Assembly (NCBI GenBank): GCA_024640485.1
Contig: JAHEEY010000078.1
Span: 1 to 13,216, forward strand
Source: Chloroflexota bacterium
Lineage (GTDB): Bacteria; Chloroflexota; Anaerolineae; Promineifilales; Promineifilaceae
Length of the DNA stretch: 13,216 nt
Direction: 5' to 3'
The position numbers were made by a program, and so were the translations under genes. A model generated the notes under the pieces. That model did no database searches, was not told the origin of the DNA, and saw nothing but the letters and a program-made list of their open reading frames with translations. This document shows positions 8,636-13,216 of this stretch, piece after piece. Position 1 is the first letter of the stretch; every line of letters starts with the position of its first letter.

Positions 8636-8643
8636 CGGTGCAG

Positions 8644-9879
8644 CTATATCTGGGCAAGCAGCAGTTCCTGAGCTCTCTCAACTGCCTGTCGAACGACGTG
8701 TTCAGTTGCAGCTGGGCCGCCACCTTGGGCAAATGAGGCGCTGCCGCCGCCGCGGGCCGGACCGAGTGTCGGCAGCGCTGCTTGGAGCAGCTGATTCATA
8801 TCGCCTGGTGCCTCTTCGCTTCTCGAGAAAAGAAGCTGTGCTCTGTCACCTGCGGCTCCCAAAAGCGCCACGACACCTGCGTGCTGGACCAGTTGGGCAC
8901 CAAGGATACGCAGCTCCGAACCGTCTAGATCCGTGAATGTTTGCGTAATGAGGATCAGTCCGCTAACGCGCTGGCCTTTCTTGACCAGCTGTTCTGCCTC
9001 AAAACCAAGCAGGCTAGCCCGCTGTTTCTTGATACGCTTTAGGGCTGTACCAAGTTCTTCTTGCAGTTTACCGACCTGGGCAACTAGTTCGGACTGACCG
9101 GTAGTCAGGCCCGCAGCGAGATCATAAACAATGGCATTCTTAGTCGTGTAGTCATCTAGCGCTCGGCGTCCGCAGCAGAATTCAACGCGTACTTGACCTT
9201 TGCGTTTTTCAAGGCGGAGCACCTTTATGATGCCTAGCTCTCCCGTGCTTGAGACGTGCGTCCCGCCGCAGGCGGTTAGGTCATAATCCTCGATCTCAAC
9301 CAGGCGGATTTGGCCGTTCTCTATCGGAGGAAGCTTGCGGATGGGCAGTTTGAGCGCTTGTTCTCGGTCAACCAAATGAATCTTGATGGGACGGTTTTGC
9401 CATATGATCTGGTTGGCCAAATCCTCCGCTTCTCGCACCTGTTTTGAGCTGAGCGTGTCCACGTCTAGATCTATGGTGACAGAATCGGGGCTGAGATGGA
9501 AGCTGACCGTTTCCGCTGCAGCCGTCCGGATAAAGCTCTGGGTCAAAATATGCTGCCCACTATGCTGCTGCATGTGGTCGAATCGTCGCTCGCGGTCGAT
9601 TTCGCCGGTGACCTCACTGCCGGAAGTTCCGTCCTTACCGGCAAAAGGCGCTCCATCGAAAAAATGAAGTATCGCGCCATCTGGCTCGCGAATGGCTACG
9701 TCGACAACTGGAATCAAATTGATGGTTCCCCAATCTGAAGGTTGGCCGCCCGAATTGGGGTAGAAGAATGTCTTGTCTAGGATGAGCGCGATCTTATCTT
9801 GAAGTTCGAGCCGGTCAATTATGGTTGCGCCGAATTGTGTGGTGTATGCATCGGTGTAGTACAGGCGATCGCTCATCAT
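8644..9879 (-). CDS. alaX: Long-form AlaX alanyl-tRNA editing protein with DHHA1 domain
   Basis: This 411-residue protein is a free-standing relative of the editing half of alanyl-tRNA synthetase. The family hydrolyses mischarged Ser-tRNA(Ala) or Gly-tRNA(Ala) in the cytoplasm. Residues 1-95 form the beta-barrel domain with FFYPNSGGQPSDWG (38-51). The zinc-binding editing site is complete: H106 and H110 in HSGQH, and C204 and H208 in CGGTH. A helical coiled-coil segment spans about 265-300. The C-terminal DHHA1 domain (about 302-411) has the glycine-rich GGGSASFAQGGG (377-388). No aminoacylation core is present, so it is not a truncated AlaRS. The length matches AlaX-L. Two adjacent ATGs can start it: the first (9879) overlaps the kinase stop by four bases (ATGA), the second (9876) by one. 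Either way its translation is probably coupled to the kinase gene. Confidence 0.94.
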   Translation of the reverse strand: MMSDRLYYTDAYTTQFGATIIDRLELQDKIALILDKTFFYPNSGGQPSDWGTINLIPVVDVAIREPDGAILHFFDGAPFAGKDGTSGSEVTGEIDRERRFDHMQQHSGQHILTQSFIRTAAAETVSFHLSPDSVTIDLDVDTLSSKQVREAEDLANQIIWQNRPIKIHLVDREQALKLPIRKLPPIENGQIRLVEIEDYDLTACGGTHVSSTGELGIIKVLRLEKRKGQVRVEFCCGRRALDDYTTKNAIVYDLAAGLTTGQSELVAQVGKLQEELGTALKRIKKQRASLLGFEAEQLVKKGQRVSGLILITQTFTDLDGSELRILGAQLVQHAGVVALLGAAGDRAQLLFSRSEEAPGDMNQLLQAALPTLGPARGGGSASFAQGGGPAATEHVVRQAVERAQELLLAQI

Positions 9880-11978
9880 AGCATTTCTTTTGGGGCAATA
9901 GGGACTGTGAAGCTGAAGCGGGCGCCACCTTCTGGGCCATCTTCGACCCAGATGCGGCCGCCATGGGCCTCAATTGCCAATCGGCAAAAGGCCAATCCGA
10001 GGCCAAGTCCCTTTGAGGTAGACTCATTGGCGACTCGTTCAAATTTCTCGAAGATCGTCTTGTGGAATTTCTTGGGTATGCCAACACCCTTGTCGGTGAC
10101 TGAGATCAACACTTTGTCAGCTTCTTCTGGGGCAATCAAAGCGCTGATAACGATATCCTGGTCAGTTTGACTGTATTTCAAGGAGTTATCGACAAGATTG
10201 ACCAGTACGCGCCTGATCATGTCTTCTTCAGCGAAGATTTCGGGCAATCCAGGCTGCAGGTCAGGGATAAGTTCAATGTCGTACTTATCTAAACGAGGCG
10301 TGGCCATCTCTCGAACCTCGTCCAGTAATTTGGACACATCGACAATGTCTCGATCACTCACCGGGTGGCCCGCCTCCAACTGATTGATGTCCAGTAGGGA
10401 CTTGATCAGGGTTTGAAGGCGGCGGCTGCTGCGCATGGCGATGTCGAGCATGATAGCGAACGAGGGATCACTGTTCGGGGGTATTTCCTCGGTCAGCAGG
10501 TCGAGGCTGGCGATCACGTTGCTCAAGGGGCTCTGCAGATCATGGAAGAGCATCGCGGTCAAATCCTCGCGCATTTCCTCCAACTCGATCTGTTTAGATA
10601 TGTCATGGTGGATCCACTGCAGCAGTTCGCTGTCGCCGTAAAATGTGCGCTTGGCGTGGACTTCGACATGCACGTTCTTTTCGTCTTTGGTTATGATCTG
10701 GCTGTTGAAGACCTCTGGTTTGTCCCTTTGAATCAAATAAGGCTCAGGCAATGGACTGAAGGGTGGGTGAAGATCCTGAATCGACATCTCCAGGAACTCT
10801 TCTCGCTGATACTGGAACAGCTCCACTGATTTCGCATTCACTTCCACAATCATTCCGGCAGAATCAGTCAAGATGATCGGGTCGACACTGCTCTGGAATA
10901 GGGTCATGTAGCGGACTTCCGCCTCTTGTATGCGGGCGAATTGCTGGGCGTTGGCGATTGCACTGCTGGCAATGTTCGCCAAGTTTACCAGTAAGTTCAA
11001 ATCTTCTTGGGAAAAGGTGCCGTTGATGGGATTGATCGCTTGTATCGTCCCCAGCACCTCTTCTTTAAACTGAATGGGCGCACATATCATCGCTCGGGTG
11101 TGGTGGCCTGTGCGTTCGTCAGCCCCACGGTAAAAGCGAGAGTCTTTGCTGGTGTCAGCCACAAGGGCTGGCTCTGCCTGCTGCATCACCCAGCCGGAAA
11201 GGCCGGAGTTGGCGGGCAGACGCATATTAACGATTTTGTCGCTTCCCACACCTTCAGCAACCCTGAAGACAAGTTCGTGTGTCTGTTTGTCAACCATCGC
11301 AATGGAAAGCGCCTCAGCATGAAGGAGGTCATTCATCTGCGCCAGCAGCGACTGCATGATTTGATTGATGTCTAGCGACTCGTTGATCACGCGGCTTGCT
11401 TTGTTGAGCAGAGCCATTTCCTTGAGCTGCCGCTGTGACTGCTCGTATATTCGTGCGTTCTCGATTGTGCTGGAGGCCTGGCTTGAAATAGTGGTCAGCA
11501 GGTTTAGGTCGCGTTCATTAAACTGATCAATACCGCGTTTGTGGATGGTGATGGCGCCAATTGATCTATCGCGAACGATAAATGGAGTGCACAGTACTGA
11601 AAGTGGTTGTGTCTCTTCAGTTTCATTTGGCCCAGGCAGCCAACGGGCATCATTTCGAGTGTCTTGAATCACCGCAGGTCGTTTGTTCCGGATCACATCA
11701 CCGGCAACGCCACCTTTCATGACACCATCTAGAAAGACATCCGTACGATTGCCAGTCAGCCAAACGTGTTCAATTCCAAGATCTCTATTGACAACTATGA
11801 TGCTGCCATCTTGAGCACTGAGCTGCTTAACGGCCACATCAAGCACGCGGGGCAATATAACCTCAATATGAAGACCATCTGCTTCGACTCTTTTCAGCAT
11901 GCCATTAATGACATACAGGGTACGAAGCGATTCCCTTGCCCATCGTTCGTCTGAAGCCTTAAACTCTGTGTCAGCCAT
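9876..11978 (-). CDS. Soluble GAF-GAF-PAS sensor histidine kinase
   Basis: This 700-residue kinase has no signal peptide or membrane segment, so it should sense a cytoplasmic signal. After a short helical lead come GAF1 (about 38-178), a linker helix, GAF2 (about 203-347), PAS (about 350-465), HisKA and HATPase_c. The phosphoacceptor is H479 in FHDLQSPLSNV. The ATPase domain has the N box NLVDNS (N598), the G1 box DKGVGI (629-634) and the G2 box KGLGLGL (656-662), so it should be active. It has no receiver domain and there is no response regulator in the window, so its partner is unknown. The GAF domains lack an obvious chromophore-binding or heme motif that I can name. The ATG at 11978 has no good ribosome site. 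The stop overlaps the alaX start, and the gene leads the probable kinase-alaX-crp operon. Confidence 0.94.
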   Translation of the reverse strand: MADTEFKASDERWARESLRTLYVINGMLKRVEADGLHIEVILPRVLDVAVKQLSAQDGSIIVVNRDLGIEHVWLTGNRTDVFLDGVMKGGVAGDVIRNKRPAVIQDTRNDARWLPGPNETEETQPLSVLCTPFIVRDRSIGAITIHKRGIDQFNERDLNLLTTISSQASSTIENARIYEQSQRQLKEMALLNKASRVINESLDINQIMQSLLAQMNDLLHAEALSIAMVDKQTHELVFRVAEGVGSDKIVNMRLPANSGLSGWVMQQAEPALVADTSKDSRFYRGADERTGHHTRAMICAPIQFKEEVLGTIQAINPINGTFSQEDLNLLVNLANIASSAIANAQQFARIQEAEVRYMTLFQSSVDPIILTDSAGMIVEVNAKSVELFQYQREEFLEMSIQDLHPPFSPLPEPYLIQRDKPEVFNSQIITKDEKNVHVEVHAKRTFYGDSELLQWIHHDISKQIELEEMREDLTAMLFHDLQSPLSNVIASLDLLTEEIPPNSDPSFAIMLDIAMRSSRRLQTLIKSLLDINQLEAGHPVSDRDIVDVSKLLDEVREMATPRLDKYDIELIPDLQPGLPEIFAEEDMIRRVLVNLVDNSLKYSQTDQDIVISALIAPEEADKVLISVTDKGVGIPKKFHKTIFEKFERVANESTSKGLGLGLAFCRLAIEAHGGRIWVEDGPEGGARFSFTVPIAPKEML

Positions 11979-12010
11979 GGTTAGCCACTATTGAGGTTGA
12001 AAACAGTTAC

Positions 12011-12031
12011 ACGATACTATCCCAAATGACA
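12011..12031 (-). promoter_or_regulatory. Repeated element, copy B (upstream of the kinase gene)
   Basis: The plus strand reads ACGATACTATCC followed directly by CAAATGACA. It matches copy A at 8612-8635 in 20 of 21 bases once a 3-base insertion in copy A is allowed. The coding strand contains GATA-G-TATC, a palindrome around one base. It begins 2 bases downstream of a TATAAT box, so it would cover the predicted transcription start and early leader, a usual place for a repressor operator. Its 3' end lies 32 bases before the kinase ATG, whereas copy A ends one base before its ATG. That difference argues against a purely translational role. Confidence 0.45.
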
Positions 12032-12033
12032 TG

Positions 12034-12057
12034 ATTATACGCCATATTCAGGATATG
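12034..12057 (-). promoter_or_regulatory. Candidate promoter -10 box with adjoining inverted repeat
   Basis: The minus strand carries a perfect TATAAT at 12039-12034. Starting 3 bp upstream, at 12057-12043, is the inverted repeat CATAT-CCTGA-ATATG, which fills the expected spacer region. I see no good -35 hexamer at 16-18 bp, so a promoter here might need an activator, or the -10 box might be chance. A start site near 12027 would give a leader of about 50 bases for the kinase mRNA. Confidence 0.35.
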
Positions 12058-12066
12058 ACTATGACA

Positions 12067-12115
12067 GTTTCTTGACGAAGAACCAGCTAAGCGGTGACTG
12101 GAGGTCAAGGAAAAC
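12067..12115 (-). repeat. Imperfect inverted repeat / hairpin between tsaD and the kinase gene
   Basis: The arms are GTTTCTTGAC (12067-12076) and GTCAAGGAAAAC (12104-12115), which pair over ten bases with a 2-base bulge. Nested inside is a second 4-bp stem, CCAG (12083-12086) with CTGG (12098-12101). No T-run follows on either strand, so it is not a standard Rho-independent terminator. It could fold in the tsaD 3' tail or act as a DNA dyad upstream of the kinase promoter. Confidence 0.4.
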
Positions 12116-12183
12116 ACGCACGGCACTGGAAGGCCGGTCCGCTGTTCGAAGACCGATTCTCACCCGGCGGAAGCGTACCTTGG

Positions 12184-13200
12184 CTATACCAGTTGGAGGT
12201 TTGGGACCACGTCCAAGTCCAGGCCATCGCGCTTGCCTTTGATGAATTGGAAATGGGCAGCAGCGCCGATCATAGCCGCGTTGTCAGTGCACAGAAAAAG
12301 CGGTGGATAACGGACTGGGATAGAAAGCTGTTCCTTCATTCTCTTGCGCAGCTCAGAGTTCGCCGATACTCCCCCGGCGATGTGGACCGCAGTCACGCCA
12401 TACGCAGTCGCCGCCCTTTCAGTTTTTGATACTAGGACGTCAATGACCGCCGATTGAAAACTTGCCGCCAAATCGTTGACCGGCATTCGCCCTTCGTGGA
12501 ATCGTTTAGTTTGCCTTAACACTGAGGTCTTGAGTCCGCTGAAGCTGAAATTGAAGGCGTCATCCATGATGGCTCTTGGGAATTTGAATGCCTGGGGGTT
12601 TCCGCTCCGGGCTGCCTTGTCAATGGCAGGGCCCCCGGGATAAGGGAGCCCAATAAGGCGCCCTACCTTGTCAAAGGCCTCCCCTGCCGCGTCATCAATG
12701 GTGCCGCCCAAATGCTTGTATTCGCCATGGTCGACCATCAGATATAATTCCGTATGTCCGCCGCTGACCACCAGCGTCAGTATAGGAAACTCGATCTCAG
12801 GCGCCTCATCTGTTAACCAGAGTGAATAGATATGCCCCTCTATGTGATTGATACCTAACAACGGCTTGTTGCGTCCGAGCGCTAGCCCCTTGGCCATGTT
12901 CATACCAACCAGAAGGGAGCCAACTAGTCCAGGGCCCTTGGTGACTGCGATGCAGTCCAAATCGTCCAGGCCAAGATGGGCTTCTCCCAATGCTTGTGAG
13001 ACAACTGCATGGATGACTTCTACGTGCTTGCGTGACGCCACCTCGGGAAAGACACCGCCGTACTGGGCATGCAGTTCGGTTTGACTGGCAACCACATTGC
13101 TGGAGATAGATGCGCCGTTTTCAATGACGGCTGCCGATGTTTCATCGCATGATGATTCAATGGCTAGGATTCGAGTGCTCTGGTTCAGGTCGTAATTCAT
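12184..13200 (-). CDS. tsaD: tRNA N6-adenosine threonylcarbamoyltransferase TsaD
   Basis: TsaD transfers the threonylcarbamoyl group from threonylcarbamoyl-AMP to A37 of ANN-decoding tRNAs, working with TsaB and TsaE. The protein has the ASKHA-fold signatures of the family: the N-terminal phosphate loop ILAIESSCDETSAAV, the metal-binding HIEGH, the VVSGGHTEL strand, GEAFDKVGRLIGLPYPGGP, NFSFSGLKTSV, the HIAGGVSAN loop and the metal ligand D in LCTDNAAMIG. All catalytic marks are present. From the ATG at 13200 it has 338 residues, matching the E. coli protein (337). A TTG at 13212 would add four residues. The window ends four bases beyond it, so no ribosome site can be judged and a longer start outside cannot be excluded. 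No tsaB, tsaE or rimI partner is in view. It is separated from the kinase operon by 205 bp. Confidence 0.96.
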   Translation of the reverse strand: MNYDLNQSTRILAIESSCDETSAAVIENGASISSNVVASQTELHAQYGGVFPEVASRKHVEVIHAVVSQALGEAHLGLDDLDCIAVTKGPGLVGSLLVGMNMAKGLALGRNKPLLGINHIEGHIYSLWLTDEAPEIEFPILTLVVSGGHTELYLMVDHGEYKHLGGTIDDAAGEAFDKVGRLIGLPYPGGPAIDKAARSGNPQAFKFPRAIMDDAFNFSFSGLKTSVLRQTKRFHEGRMPVNDLAASFQSAVIDVLVSKTERAATAYGVTAVHIAGGVSANSELRKRMKEQLSIPVRYPPLFLCTDNAAMIGAAAHFQFIKGKRDGLDLDVVPNLQLV

Positions 13201-13216
13201 GTTGGTACTCAACGAT

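Larger units (their letters stand above)
11979..12183 (-). other. Intergenic region between tsaD and the kinase gene
   Basis: This 205-bp stretch separates the tsaD stop from the kinase start. From right to left it holds a GC-rich part with no convincing T-tailed terminator, a long imperfect hairpin (12067-12115), a 5-bp-arm inverted repeat (12043-12057), a TATAAT box (12034-12039), and copy B of the repeated element (12011-12031). The density of signals suggests the control region of the kinase-alaX-crp operon. I found no tRNA-like fold and no protein-coding frame that I would support. Confidence 0.6.

Noticed and set aside
581..9872. Two GCGATCGC octamers (581-588 and 9865-9872), like the cyanobacterial HIP1 repeat
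   Set aside because: Two copies in 13 kb is far below the density seen in HIP1-rich cyanobacteria, and the gene content points to Chloroflexota. Probably chance.
12120..12180. A TTCGAAGACC stretch that recalls a tRNA T-loop
   Set aside because: The flanking bases do not form a T-stem, and no acceptor, D or anticodon stems can be built around it.
12094..12429. A 111-codon plus-strand frame across the tsaD 3' end and the intergenic region
   Set aside because: Most of it is antisense to conserved TsaD sequence, and the part in the gap has no recognisable protein character.
1..13216. CRISPR arrays, insertion sequences, integrase or attachment sites, rRNA
   Set aside because: I saw no regularly spaced repeats, transposase or integrase motifs, terminal inverted repeats or rRNA sequence anywhere in the window.

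Overview
The window reads as a piece of a Chloroflexota (Chloroflexi) chromosome. The main reason is a tandem pair of very large membrane proteins carrying the YYY/DUF2298 domain, a family known mainly from Chloroflexi and Archaea. The bacterial-type AlaX, Crp/Fnr regulator and two-component kinase around them exclude an archaeon. By eye the base composition is slightly above 50% GC. I cannot place it below phylum. All six genes lie on the minus strand, so transcription runs from right (13216) to left (1).

Layout in transcription order. (1) tsaD (about 13200-12184) makes the universal t6A modification of tRNA. (2) A 205-bp gap (12183-11979) holds a long imperfect hairpin, a TATAAT box preceded by a small inverted repeat, and a 21-bp element that recurs upstream of the Crp gene. 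(3) A soluble GAF-GAF-PAS sensor histidine kinase (11978-9876) overlaps by 4 bp (ATGA) a long-form AlaX alanyl-tRNA editing protein (9879-8644). After 33 bp comes a Crp/Fnr-type regulator (8610-7885). These three look like one operon. (4) A 208-bp gap (7884-7677) has a probable terminator for the regulator. (5) A 1666-residue protein (7676-2676) has an N-terminal GT39/PMT-like glycosyltransferase half, a probable extracytoplasmic beta-rich insert, and a C-terminal YYY/DUF2298 half. (6) After a short gap comes a stand-alone YYY/DUF2298 protein (about 2658-67) that is paralogous to the C-terminal half of the previous one. (7) The last 49 bases may hold the start of one more co-directional gene.

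How the genes may work together. The two membrane proteins are probably co-transcribed and likely act on lipid-linked sugars at the membrane, for example in surface glycosylation, but their substrate is unknown. The kinase-AlaX-Crp group joins an intracellular sensor, a mischarged-tRNA editing enzyme and a cyclic-nucleotide-type transcription factor. A near-identical 21-24 bp element sits upstream of both the kinase and the Crp gene, which suggests shared control. The most interesting leads are this repeated element, the translational coupling of the kinase to AlaX, and the fused/tandem GT-C plus YYY architecture.
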